Shown here: positions 52,683 through 63,655 of the stretch, in pieces
How positions within the stretch are numbered: the first letter of the stretch is position 1
How the letters are laid out: every line of letters begins with the position of its first letter
Assembly: GCA_036873135.1 (NCBI GenBank)
Contig: JAPTYO010000011.1
Coordinates: forward strand, 10,190,747 to 10,254,746
Length of the DNA: 64,000 nt
Source of the DNA: Clarkia xantiana subsp. parviflora
Taxonomy: Eukaryota; Streptophyta; Magnoliopsida; Myrtales; Onagraceae
Reading direction: 5' to 3'
Notes under the pieces: generated by a model
Databases searched by the model: none
What the model was told of the DNA's origin: nothing
The model's input: the letters and a program-made list of their open reading frames with translations, nothing else
Translations under genes and position numbers: made by a program

Positions 52683-55600
52683 TTCTTCTTTTGTCTTTTC
52701 ATGAAAAACATCCTTGATACCATAGAGCCTAAGCAAGGCAATGTGCTGCTTCTTGAGTAGAGCCTTTGTCAATAAATCTGCCAGCTGATCTCTAGAAGCA
52801 ACATGTGTTGGTGCAATCTGCCCTGAATGAATGTGGTGCCTAGTGAAATGGCAATCCAATTCAATATGCTTGGTACGTTCATGAAACATTGGGTTTTTGG
52901 CTATCTTCACTGCAGACTCACTATCAGTGAATATAGGAATGGGCAAAGTGACATGCACCCCAAGCTCCTTTAGAAGCCTAGCAACCCAAAGAGCCTCTTG
53001 AATGGCTGCCCTCAAGCATTTGTACTCTGCCTCTGCACTTGAAAGGGAAACCGTGTCTTTCTTCTTCACTTTCCACCCTACCATAGCTCCACCAATCTTT
53101 ACACAATATGCACTAATGGACTTCCTACTGAATGGGCAAGCTGCCCAATCTGAATCACAATAAAGACTCAAGTCAAGTGCATGTTGGTTGGGTAGAGAAG
53201 TCCTTGGCCAGGAGTACCTTTGATGTACTTGATCACCCTTATAGCTGCATCATGATGGGACTTCTTAGGCTTGTCAAAAAATTGACTTAGCCTTTGAACT
53301 GCAAAGCTAATATCTGGCCTAGTCATTGTCATATACAATAACTTGCCCACCAATCTTCTATAGGCAGACACATCTTCAAGAGGCAAATCATCTGAGGAGG
53401 TGCTGGTTGCTTCATCATATGCGCAAGTTGTGAGCTTGAGATTGAACTCCATACGAGTCTCACAGGGTCTAGCAGCCCCCAAACCAACCTCCTCAATAAG
53501 CTCAAGGGCATACTTCCTTTGGTTGATGACCAAACCCTCTTTGGACCTTGCAATTTCCAAACCCAAGAAATACCTCAAGTTGCCCAAATCCTTGAGCTTA
53601 AAATGGGACTTCAGAATGGACTTCAAGTGATCAATCATAGAAGCACTTGAGCCTGTGATGAGCAAATCATCCACATAAATGAGAAGATACACCCTGTTTC
53701 ACCATTTGCCTTGGTGAACAAGGAATGATCCGAGGCACTTTGAGAATAGCCATTCTCCAATAGGGTGTTAGTGAGCTTGATGTTCCATTGTCTAGATGCT
53801 TGCTTTAACTCATAAAGTGACTTCAAAAGCTTGCACACACGTTTAGAAGCACCAGGAGTGACCATAGGAGAATCAAAGCCTTGAGGAATGTCCATGTAAA
53901 CCTCTTCATGCAAGTCACCTTGAAGAAAAGCATTGTTGACATCCATCTGGAAGAGTCCCCAAGAATGAGAGGCTGCCATAGCCAAAACAATCCTCACAGT
54001 TGTCATCTTCACCACAGGGGAAAAGGTATCATTGAAATCAGTCCCTTCTACTTGGGTAAAGCATTTGGCAACAAGCCTAGCCTTGTACCTTTCAACGGAA
54101 CCATCAGAGTTGTACTTCACCCTAAACACCCATTTGCAACCAATAGAAGACTTCCCATGGGGCAGCTCCATAATCTTCCATGTGTTGTTATCTTGTAAAG
54201 CCTTGATCTCCTTCTTCACAGCAATCACTCAATTTGAGTCTTTGACTGCTTGCTTATATGTAGAAGGCTCCTTGATCTTGTCAATGGAAGCCAAGAAGCA
54301 ATTGAAGGTACGATTAAGATGATCATAGGCAATGTACTTCTCCATTCCAAAAGCAGCATTTGAAGAAGAGTCCCTTTTTAATTGAGCAATCCTTGCACTC
54401 CTTCTCAAGGCACGTACATGTGGAGGCTCAACCAAAGGAACCTGAGGAGGAGCATCCTCAACCATGGGGGGCTGAGGTGGAGAGACCAAAGGAGAAACCA
54501 TTGGTGATCCCGAAGAAGACTCCTCAACTAATAACTTGGACTCCAAGCAAGTAGGCAACAGAGATCTCAACTCTGCCTTAGACATACCAAAAGGAAAGAT
54601 GTGCTCATGAAAAACAACATCCCTTGAAACTTGGAAAGCTGAATTGGAAATCTTCATCACAAGATAACCTTTTTGAGAAGTGGAGTATCCCATGAGGATG
54701 CAAGGCTCAGCTCTTGAACTAAACTTGTCAGAGTTGTTCAAGTTTGTGGCAAAGCATAGGCAGCCCATGATCCTTAAATGATTGATTGAAGGTGACTTGC
54801 CATAAAGAACATCCATAGGATATTTGAACTCCAAAGAAGATGAAGGTAACATATTCATCAAATAACAAGCTGTGAGAACACAATAGCCCCAATACTTGAT
54901 AGGCATACAAGCCTGAAACCTCAATGCCCTTGCCACATTCAAAATTTGTCTATGCTTGCGCTCCACTCTACCATTCTGCTGAGGAGTGTAGGTGCAACTA
55001 GTTTGATGCTGAATTCCCAAAAGAAGGAAATGATCCTTACAAATGGAATTGATTAACTCAGATCCATTATCACTCATAGAAATCTTCACCATAGCTCCAA
55101 ACTGATTCTGAACCACCAATAAGAAGCTTTGAATATGAATGAAGGTATCACTCTTGTTCTTCATTAGAAAAACCCAAGTTGCCCTGGAGAAGTCATCCAC
55201 AATGGTGAGGAAGTATTGATAGCCTTTGAATGTAGGGACTTTATATGGACCCAAAGATCCAAATGTATCAAGGCAAAAGGAATAGAGGCATGAGAATGAC
55301 TAATAGGGAAAGATAATCTTGATTGTTTGGTCAAAGGGCAAATGGTACAATGTTTGACACATTTATTTGAAGAGTCATTTAAACACAATACATCATTCAA
55401 ATGACCCAAATTAGTAGATGATATGTGTCCTAAACGCCTATGCCAAAGCCAAGAAGCCTCCTCTTTATTTTCCTTTGAAGTAGTATGAGCTGCCACCACC
55501 TTGCTTGAGCCTGAAAGTAGTGAGTCCCTGAGTATGTAAAGGCCTTTGGATCTCTCACCAATCACCATTGGCTTCCCAACATGGCCCTGAATCAACACAT

Positions 55601-57106
55601 TTGCACAAGTAAATATAACTTTGCAATTCAACTGAGTAGGAAGCTTAGACACTGAGATCAAGTTGAACTTGAAATCAGGCACATATAGAATGTCATCCAA
55701 GGTAAAACCAGAGGAGAAGGAGCAGCTCCCAATATGAGTGACCTTGCACTTATTTCCATTTGGTAAGTTAACAAATTGATGAGGGGAATCAGCCTTCCTT
55801 ATGTTGTGCAACCAGCTCAAATGATGAGTGATATGGTTTGTAGCACCTGAGTCTACAATTCAAATCATAGATGAACTATATGTGGGGGATATACCTGTCA
55901 TATTCACACGAATAGGCTCATCCTCTTGAAATGAAAGGGGATCAAAGTCGTCTTGAATGGCAATGTGCTGGACCCTTCCATCCAAGCCAGTGTGAAGAAT
56001 CCTTTGCTCCTTAGTACCATGAAAGATTCTTTTGTCCCCTGCAGCCACATGTTCCACCAAAACAGAGGAAGGATTCTCATCATCCAAGCTCACATTGGCT
56101 GCATTCAAGGTCTTTTCAAGGCTGAGGAGGGTGCAAGGTGTGGATGCTTCTTCCAACAAGTATCCATCTTGTGCCTCTTCTTGCCACAAAAGGAGCAAAA
56201 CCAAGTTGACTTATCAACCTTGCCTCCCTTGCCATTGGAACCATCTGAAGAGGATCCCTGAATAGCTCCATAAGAAGAGGAGCTATTGCCATTGTAATTC
56301 CTTGGGAAAGAAGCAACATTGTTAGAACCATTGCCACCTGAGTTATATCCTCCACCACCTCTTGAATTGATGAAGTTCCTTTGAGAGTATAGGGTTGTGG
56401 CCTCCCCCAAATCCTAACCAGAGATGGCACGTTGGCTTTCCTCTTGTAGCAACACAGAAAAAGCCACACTCAATGAAGGCAATGGTTGCCTCATCAAGAG
56501 ACTACTTCTAACATAAGCAAATGATTCATTTAAGCCTAAGAGAAAAGAAATCAGTTTCTGTTTCTCCTTATGCTCATTTATCAACTTGCTATCAGCTGAA
56601 CACTCAAGCCTTAGGTCATCAATGGAACCCAATGCATCCCAAAGTTGTTTCATCCTCCCAAAGTATTCAGTGATTGATTGAGCACCTTGTGAGCATTGGT
56701 AAATTTCCCTTGTGAGCTGAAAGATTTGTGTCCCATCAATCTTCTCAAACATTTCTTTGAGATCAAGCAAAATAGACAATGCAGTGGTGTTGTAAACCAA
56801 CCCATTCACCAACTCCTTAGCAACGGTATTCCTTAACCAAGCCTTGACCAAAGCATTGGCTCTGTCCCACCTCACATGCTTAGCCACAGGCACACTCAGA
56901 CGTGAGCATGTACCATCTATAAACCCAATCTTGTTCTTTAAAAGCAGTCCCTCCTTGATTGCTGTGCTCCATGCGTGATAATTGCTTGATCCTTGAAGCT
57001 GAAAAGGAATCAGCAACAATCCAATGGTGTCCGAGGGATGCAAGGATAGTGGATCTTCAATCGAGTAATCAGCCATGTCGCAATGACCAAATCTCCAGAA
57101 ACTCAA
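52683..57106 (-). pseudogene. Copia J gag-pol polyprotein
   Basis: In order on the minus strand: gag (MSFWRFGHCDMADYS at 57,106; SNYHAWSTAIKEGLL), knuckle CSFCGKKRHKMDTC (about 56,200), protease IVDSGATNHITHH (about 55,855), pre-integrase WLWHRRLGHISS, integrase core VDDFSRATWVFL / MSDNGSELIN / TPQQNGRVERKHR (about 55,195-54,950), RT with CKWVFRVKYNSDGSVERYK, FQMDVNNAFLQGDLHEEVY (about 53,905-53,960) and LLIYVDDLLITG (about 53,660), RNase H YCDSDWAACPFSRKS (about 53,120-53,165) and SLSSAEAEYKCL, ending near 52,683. Damage: in-frame stops at about 56,414, 55,860 and 54,229; frame changes near 56,130, 55,210, 53,680 and 53,170. Otherwise complete in length. Confidence 0.9.
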
Positions 57107-57622
57107 CTGAATTTGACGTAAAGAACAAGAAACTTCAACAAACTAAAAACCACAACAGCAGAAACCCAACGGAATTCCCAGAAATTGATGAATCTTCAAC
57201 ACCAAGCAATACGAGCAAGAACACCAGGTATGCGTAACAGAAACAAGATCACGTAGCTATCCAAAATGAATATAGGCATCAATCCAGTCAAGAAACAGTC
57301 GCAAATGGATCAAGATCACGAAATCAATGATTGCAATCAAGAAAACCATCTAATTAATCACCTAATCAATCGAAGCTTGAAGACGAAGCAAACGACGAAG
57401 AACCTCGCTTGGAAAGCAAGAACTGGATGATCTAAGCTGATACGATCCAAATGCAGATTCAGTTGAGCTGAAACATAACTCAATTGATGATGTAGAAGAC
57501 TTACAAAGAGTCGAAGTCCAGCGTATTGATGATTGAAGACACGAAACCAAGCTGAAATCCTGGAAACGAAGCTCGAAATCCACCAGAAATGGAGGTTGCG
57601 TGGCTAGCAAGAAAACGCCGCT
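57107..57622 (-). other. Leader of copia J
   Basis: About 515 bp between the primer site and gag ATG. No gene. Composition is AT-rich with ATCGAAGCTTGAAG-type words. Confidence 0.6.
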
Positions 57623-57635
57623 GGCTCTGATACCA
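57623..57635 (-). other. Primer binding site of copia J
   Basis: On the minus strand TGGTATCAGAGCC directly abuts the LTR terminus GGTTCATA. Initiator-Met tRNA type, identical over twelve bases to that of element C. Confidence 0.85.
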
Positions 57636-57825
57636 TATGAACCGAGAGGATCTTTGATGAATATCAAATGTATTAACAACCAAAATCAGTTTGTACAATT
57701 GGTAGATCAAGGTATATATAGGAGAAGAGACCATCTAACTAACTAACTAACTTAGAATGTATGTAAGCTAGACTAGTGTGTACAAATGTGTAAAGTATGG
57801 AATGTATGGAATATACATACCTATA
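57636..57825 (-). repeat. 5' LTR of copia J (190 bp)
   Basis: Plus strand TATGAACCGAGAGG through ATACATACCTATA, nearly identical to 52,476-52,669. CCTATATATA-type TATA signal on the minus strand near 57,715. Followed outside by the target duplication AGATC. Confidence 0.9.
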
Positions 57826-58273
57826 AGATCGTAATACCAAGTTTTCCATGCTTCTTTTATTCTCCGTCGTGCCCGGAACCGTCTAGATTGGTTAAAGGAC
57901 TCTGAGGGACATTCCCCGGCGGCAATATAGACACATATTCTGGAATTCTTTTCAAACCTCTTTCGTGCTGGGGATTTTCCAGTTCACTATGAATTACCTG
58001 TGCTCTTCCGCAATCGCGTTCCCTCGGCTAACTGACTCCCCTTGGAAAATCAGGTTTCCCATCTTGAAATCCTAGCTGCCTTTAAAGACCTACATATAAA
58101 AGGCATCCCATCTTGAATGGTCCTTCCTTTCCAGGATCATGCAAGCTCTGAATCTTCCTCCTCTCTTCCAACTTTGGATCATGCAATGCATCACTACACC
58201 ATCCTTGGCATTCCTTCTCAATGGTAAACCCTCTCTGTTTATCCAGCCCTCCAGAGGTATCCGCTAGGGTGAC
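57826..58273 (+). pseudogene. LINE ORF2, continuation with reverse transcriptase fragments
   Basis: Resumes the frame broken by J: RNTKFFHASFILRRARNRLD (57,831 onward), ending LKDSEG, then NLFRAGDFPVHYELP. Near 58,150-58,270 there is RT text WIMQCITTPSLAFLLNG and PSRGIR.GD, the conserved block before the RT palm; in intact elements this reads RGIRQGDP. Between about 58,040 and 58,150 the expected RT entry motifs are missing, implying an internal deletion. K interrupts at 58,274. Confidence 0.8.
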
Positions 58274-59591
58274 TGTCGGACCTAAAGTCTGACCTACGAC
58301 GAATTTACGTTTTGAAAACGCGGATTTTAAAAGATTCTCCACTAGTTAATTAAAACTAACTAGAATCCTAAATTACCTAAGCGAATAACGAGTTAAACAC
58401 TTAGGCATTAAATCAGTCTACGATCAGAAATTCGAGTTCGGGGGTTCTGTTACGAATTAAAAATATAATTTTTAATTACGCCATTTCGGTACTCAATTCA
58501 CAAATTTCCACTACTTTAACACAATAGAAAATAATGGTAAAAAAAATTTAATTCTCTACCCTAGGTAATTAGCGATTTACATAATTGCTACACAAATTTG
58601 AAACACTTAAATTAACAAGTAAATTAACAAACACTTAAATTAACAATTAATAATTATCAAAAATTAAATTAAAACATAACCCGTCATATATGCATTATAT
58701 CAACTAAAACATATTTAACATATTATATATTAACTAAATAAAAAAAAATTATTATTCAATATATATACAATTGAAATAAATGGATGTACCTGTTCTTCAA
58801 GATACCATACACTTTATTAGGAGCGACTGGAGTGAATTGACTGCCAGAAAGAGACGGGTGCAGCGGCGGACAGTCGGAGATGGCCGATGAAGAGGAGCTC
58901 GGAGCTGATGAATGAGCCATATGTTAAATTAACGAACAAAGCAACATTACAATAATCGAAACTAGTATTCGGGAACTATTATTCTTTGTATGTACGTTAT
59001 GTCTGATTAGTCCATTCACGTGTCTTGTTTATATATATCTTGTATCTATTCTACCTATTCCATTAATTAATTCACTAGTATATTATATATATATATATAT
59101 AAGAAACGAAGAAGGAGCTCTTGGATTCATGCAGCAAACTATGGAAAAGTATGATTTACAAACAACATGAAACAAACTATTAAAATATAACAATAAAAGA
59201 TTGATAAGATAGAAAATGTGAATAAATAACACGATGCTGCGAATTGAGATCACGAAAAGAATAACTTTTGCGGCTTAAACTTGACGTAGTTCTTCTTTTC
59301 TCTTTTTGTTCTCCCCTTACAATGTAAACATAGACCACTATTTATAATACTTAGATCTAGTCTAATTAAGCAGTAAATTACACTGATTTATTCTCCTAGT
59401 ATACTCTAAATATTCTAAATACTTAATACAAATATTCAGAAAAATATACACTGCAATAAATACAGATAACTATCCTAATATTGCTCTGAGCATCTTTGGA
59501 AGCTTCGCGACTTGCCAAATTTAGACATTTCCTCATTTAGGTGCGTCACACGTCACGCGAGTCGCGCGTGGTCCAAAATTAGGTGTTTACA
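58274..59591 (-). repeat. 3' LTR of element K (1,318 bp)
   Basis: Plus strand TGTCGGACCTAAAGTC through TTAGGTGTTTACA, so both ends are TG..CA and the first bases (TGTCGGACC / TGTAAACACC) fit a canonical LTR. (-) TATAAATAG at 59,346-59,338. The mate LTR is outside the window, so the extent rests on the termini and the adjacent polypurine tract. Confidence 0.6.
58756..58920 (-). CDS. 54-residue ORF in the LTR of K (unknown)
   Basis: Begins ATG at 58,920 with MAHSSAPSSSSSAISDCPPL, continues through GSQFTPVAPNKVYGILKNR and ends at TGA (58,758-58,756). It lies about 420 bp downstream of the (-) TATA box, so on the LTR-initiated transcript. After codon 44 there is a good splice-donor look-alike (AACAG/GTACATCC at 58,790/58,789). 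I do not recognise the protein. Codon content is more gene-like (GC-rich, Ser/Pro) than the surrounding AT-rich DNA. It may be a captured exon or an upstream ORF. Confidence 0.3.
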   Translation of the reverse strand: MAHSSAPSSSSSAISDCPPLHPSLSGSQFTPVAPNKVYGILKNRYIHLFQLYIY

Positions 59592-59762
59592 TTTTGCCCC
59601 TCTTTGGGCGGATTCCCGTAGAACATGTTCGAGGGGATTCGTCCAAAGACACGGAAACACCGAATTTTGGATGATAAGTCTGTCTTTCTTTTGAGTCTTC
59701 GAGTCTTCAAGGGAGCTCCTGGCTTATTTCGGACGGTGCGAAAGAAAACCTCCATTGGTAGT

Positions 59763-60080
59763 GGGGTAAATAAGAGCCTCGGTCGGCGGTGCCCCTGTTG
59801 GTGGTGCCTCCGTTGGCGGTGCAGAAATTAAAGCCTCCAGTGGCGTGCGGAAAAGTAAAGCCTCGGTCGGCGGTGCCCCTGTTGGCAGTGCCTCCGTTGG
59901 CGTTGCAGAAAGTAAAGCCTCCAGTGGCGTGCGGAAAAGTAAAGGCTCCAGTGGCGTGCAGTAAAGTAAAATCTTGATCGATGATGCCTCCAGCGGCGAG
60001 CGGAAAAGTAAAGCCTCCAGTGGCGTGTAGAAAAGTAAAGCCTCCAGTGGCGTCCGTTGGAGAAGTGCCTCTAGTGGCGT
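59763..60080. repeat. GGCGGTGCC/AAAGCCTCCAGTGGCG tandem repeat
   Basis: Units built from AAAGCCTCGGTCGGCGGTGCC, quoted short, and AAGCCTCCAGTGGCGTGCGG. A block of about 105 bp is present twice (59,774-59,880 and 59,857-59,950, overlapping elements), followed by shorter 30-40 bp units. First of three arrays in the 3' region of K. Confidence 0.75.
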
Positions 60081-60180
60081 GACTTGCGAAGGCTGAACAC
60101 TAAGGCTTCGTTCGTCGGGGATGACTCTCAGGAAGATGGAAAACTTCAGATCCTGATTGTTGGTTGTGACTTATAGGAAC

Positions 60181-60540
60181 AGACTGTAACAGTCCTACTC
60201 ATCATTTGAGTGGTGACTTGCGTGAACAGACTGTAACTGTCCCGCTTGCCGTGAGGTTGACTCGTAGGAACAGACTGTAACAATCCTACTCATCCTTGAA
60301 TGGTGACTCGCGAGAGCAGACTGTAACCGTCCCGCTTGCCCTGAAGTTGACTCGTAGGAACAGACTGTAATAGTCCTACTCATCTTTGGAATGCGACCTG
60401 CGAGAGCAGACTGTAACCGTCTCGCTTGCCGTGAAGTTGACTCGTAGGCACAGACTGTAACAGTCCTACTCGTCCTTGAATGGTGAATCGCGAGAACAGA
60501 CTGTAACCGTCCCGCTTGCCGTTTGGAAAACGCTGTGTCG
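60181..60540. repeat. 90-bp dimeric tandem array with GACTGTAACAGTC dyad
   Basis: AGACTGTAAC occurs at 60,181, 60,228, 60,272, 60,318, 60,362, 60,408, 60,452 and 60,498: alternating 46-47 and 44 bp units forming four 90-bp dimers. One half-unit carries the palindrome GACTGT-A-ACAGTC, the other GACTGTAACCGTC. Since 90 is divisible by three, a minus-strand frame of 121 codons with a 30-residue repeat stays open (60,195-60,560); I treat it as a by-product. Confidence 0.9.
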
Positions 60541-60834
60541 TAGAAAATATGCTTGCGCATGAGCGTTTGTCCCTAATTTTTGCCTAAATTGTGCATTGTG
60601 CGACAACCTAGCGGGATCTTTTTTCTCTTTTTTCTTTTTTTTTTTTTGTTGAGAATTTCACTTTTTTCTCTCCTTTTGCCACGGCCGATTGAGAGATTTT
60701 CGACCGTGCCCCTCGATTTTTTTATTCTCTCATTTTCTCATGATTGCAATTTATGAATTTGCAACCATGCCCCTCATTTCCTGATTTTGTCTAGGCCGCC
60801 CTTTCGGGTTTTCAACCTAGCGGAAACACTCTTT

Positions 60835-61525
60835 ATTTGGTAGCCGATTAAACGGTGGTTGTGACTCGTACATTATTTTCTGCCTCGATGCGGGAGTATT
60901 TGTAGCCATTTGGAGGATGAATGTGACCCTTTTCTCACCGTCTTCGATGTTGCGGGAGCTCTTTTGATTGTAGCCATTTGGAGGGTGGATGTGGCCCTTC
61001 ATTCCTTGTCTCTGATCCGGGAAACACTCTTTGTATGTAACCATTTTGAGGGTGGTTGTGGCCCTTTCACTTAATATCCGCCATCGATGTTTCGGGATCG
61101 CTCTTTTGACAGTAGCCGTTTGAGGGACGACTGTGACCCTTTCTTTTATTTTCCCGCCCTCACCGGGTTCGTGAGATCACTCTTTTTGTGTAGCCATTTT
61201 AAGGGTGGCTGTGGCTCTTATTATTCTCCCGCTCTCACAGGGTTCGCGGGTTCACTCTTTTATTTGTAGCCGTTTGGAGGGTGGTTGTGGCCCTTTCACC
61301 TATTTCCCGCTTTTGACATTGCAGGAGCGCTCTTTATCTGTAGCCATTTGAAGGGTGGCCGTGGCCCTTTCTTTACAGTCGTTTTATGGACGACTGAGAC
61401 CCTTTTTATTTATAGTTGATTTAGGGACAACTGTGACCCTTTATTTCTTCACTGCTCTCAAAAAATTTGCATGATGACTCTTTTTATCTTTCTGTAGCCG
61501 ATTAAAGGGCGGCTGTGACCCTAAA
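60835..61525. repeat. 65-78 bp degenerate tandem array (TGTAGCCATTTGGAGGGTGG...)
   Basis: About nine units, each with TGTAGCC.TTT..GGGTGG.TGTGGCCCTTT followed by a CCCGC....CGGGA.C.CTCTTT spacer, at roughly 60,840, 60,901, 60,971, 61,036, 61,111, 61,191, 61,266, 61,340 and 61,494. Divergence is high. No gene. Confidence 0.8.
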
Positions 61526-61739
61526 GAAAATGATTTTTTTTTTCTTTTTTTTTTTTGAAAAATAAAATCTAACTAAAATAATCAACAATAATTATGTACA
61601 CGCCCCTAGTAGCAAATTGAAAAATTTTAGTTCAAAACATATTCTTGAGAAAGACTCAGGTGATTGAGTCAAAATATATTGGTCGTGTCGACGCCCTGGA
61701 TTAACCCTATGACAATGGATGACATAGGCAATGATTTCT

Positions 61740-62560
61740 TCTCTTGGCTTCTCAAGTGCCCCGGCTATTGCTCAATCTCATATGGGGATGCCCCACGGTT
61801 AGCACTGACGAGTTTAGACTTCGCCACATGACGAATGTATGACTCGGTTGAGGATCACACATGGATGACATGGAGTAATCCGCATTGGGGCACAGATATT
61901 GCGCGAGGTAAATTCGGCAGCTGACAAAAGAATGGTTGGCGAGCAAAGTGACGTGCACGAGATGTGCTCTTCAGAAGCTTTTATTTGGATGATTATCCGA
62001 GCTGCACAATGAGTAAGGAAAAAACTCAAATTTCGGGGAGAAAATTGATCACGACTTCTCTTACCTGGGTGTCGGATCTTTCTAGTGGGCAATGTTCTCG
62101 CTATGCGACTGGACCTGCTGTATCTCCTAATTTTCCTGCTCCATCTAGAAATCACAACTTGTATATGAACATCTTCCGGAAAGTAAATGCCCCTGGACCT
62201 CTGATGGAAGGCAACAACAATAATGTTTCTTTGCTTGACATCTCAAATGTTCATTGATCAGCACATTGAATCTTCACGAGACTCTCAATGATCTCTTGTC
62301 CCATCTCCGGACATTTCCGATCTCAATAGGAGATGTCCCTTGGTTACCACCGACCGGTTTAGATCTCACCGTAAAAAAAATGTACCACTTGGTTCGAGGA
62401 CGCGTATGAATTCCACATATGGTGGGTGGAATTTTGAGATGTAAGTTCTTTGGAGCAGTCACGTTTCACGTGGTTGCGACCTCGTCGAAGTGGTCGTCTG
62501 ATCTGCAAAAAGAGTAGAGATACTCAAATCTCAAGAAAAAAATCAAGTACAATTCATCGT
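61740..62560. repeat. Diverged duplicated block in element K
   Basis: Two related segments about 540-560 bp apart: near 61,757-61,860 (CTCAATCTCATATGGGGATG, CACGGTTAGCACTGACGAG, GACTCGGTTGAGGA) and near 62,300-62,400 (CCGATCTCAATAGGAGATG, TGGTTACCACCGACCGG, CACTTGGTTCGAGGA). No reading frame is shared; likely an old duplication in the 3' region. Confidence 0.5.
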
Positions 62561-63655
62561 ACCTGAGCGTTGGATATCCCGAATGTGGAATTTTTCTTCG
62601 TGCAACTGGATGACTGCATGTTCTTTTTTGTTGCCCCATTTGGCCGACACCAATTGTATGTACCAGATACCTATCCAAGGGTACCTGAAAAGACCAAACA
62701 ATAAAGTTAGTATAAAGAATAAAAGAAGTCATGCATGATTTTTCGGAAAACTTCTAATGTCATTCATTTCATAATTTTGATTACATTTCAGAAAGAATCA
62801 AAATTCATGATCTAAGGTATTTTGCACTAGCTTGGAGTTTACTGAGTTTGCTGGGTGTACTATGTGGCTCGAACGCAGGACATATGCTCAAAACAAAGTT
62901 TTTTCAAAAAGGGTTTTCTCGTCCTTTGTTTAAACTTGAATAGTCATACTCAACTAAACAGTTAAACTATTTTTTCAAATTAGAATCAAATCTCTCGCTT
63001 TTTAAACGCTTGCTCATGCGAATGTTGAGACGATCTTGCCAGAAAAGTGCAATACACCTTGGATAAAAACGAATGGCACTTCGAATTTTTTTTGTAATGC
63101 TCATGCATGCTCGAAAGTTAAAGTTCTACTATAAAGAAACTTACAACTTACAGCCAGTTTACCTGAATGATACATATATACAAAATGAAAAATCCAGGTA
63201 AAGTTTTTTTATAAAAAGAAATGCAAATGCGATGGATGTTTGGAATTAAAAGCTCAACAACTAAGAGAAGATTTACAATCTATCTAAAAACTTATTTCCT
63301 AAAAAAATGCATATTAGATGTACATGAGATGAAAGTTGTACAATAAAGAAAATTTACAAGTTATCTGAATTTTTTTTTTTTTTTCGAGGAAAAAAAAAAA
63401 TCAATTCATCTTGATTGCTCAAAATTGAAAAAAATCAAGTGATTTTTTTTTTTAAAGAATGCATATGAAATGCACAACAATAAATACAAGATGCAAACTT
63501 AAAAATAAAAGTTCTACAACTAAGAAAAATTACAATTTACCTGAAAGGTTTTTCGAAAATATTGCATATGAGATGCACATCTTAAGATTAAAAAATCAGG
63601 TAAAAGGTTTTTTTTTAAACAATGAGCCCTAAAACTCGGAGAACTTACGATTTAT
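62561..63655. other. AT/T-rich 3' region of K without genes
   Basis: Sequence with repeated AGGTAAA(A)GTTTTTTT and ATGCACAT/ATGCAT words, increasingly regular toward 64,000. No coding potential seen. Confidence 0.5.

Larger units (their letters stand above)
52476..57825 (-). mobile_element. Ty1/copia element J, nearly full length (5,350 bp)
   Basis: Minus-strand element with LTRs 52,476-52,669 and 57,636-57,825, primer site, gag, protease, integrase, RT and RNase H in copia order, polypurine tract and a clear 5-bp target duplication AGATC (52,471-52,475 and 57,826-57,830) in the LINE. LTR termini are TATAG..TCATA rather than TG..CA. The short LTRs (about 190 bp) and small size resemble the Ale/Retrofit group, which is an inference. 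The LTRs differ at only a handful of sites plus one CTAA unit, so insertion is fairly recent, yet pol already has several stops and frameshifts. Confidence 0.9.
48860..58273 (+). mobile_element. L1-type LINE, interrupted by J and K
   Basis: A plus-strand non-LTR retrotransposon with ORF1 (49,252-51,201) and ORF2 (from 51,417). It is split at 52,475/57,826 by copia J with a 5-bp duplication AGATC, and again at 58,273 by the LTR of K; the sequence before K, GTGAC, may be that target duplication. The rest of RT and the 3' tail lie beyond the window. Many frameshifts and stops show it is old relative to J. Confidence 0.85.

Noticed and set aside
60195..60560. 121-codon minus-strand frame with a 30-residue repeat
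   Set aside because: The unit length (90 bp) is divisible by three, so an open frame is expected by chance; kept only as a repeat.
60181..61525. CRISPR-like array
   Set aside because: Repeat units are contiguous and diverged without unique spacers, and the context is a plant LTR element.
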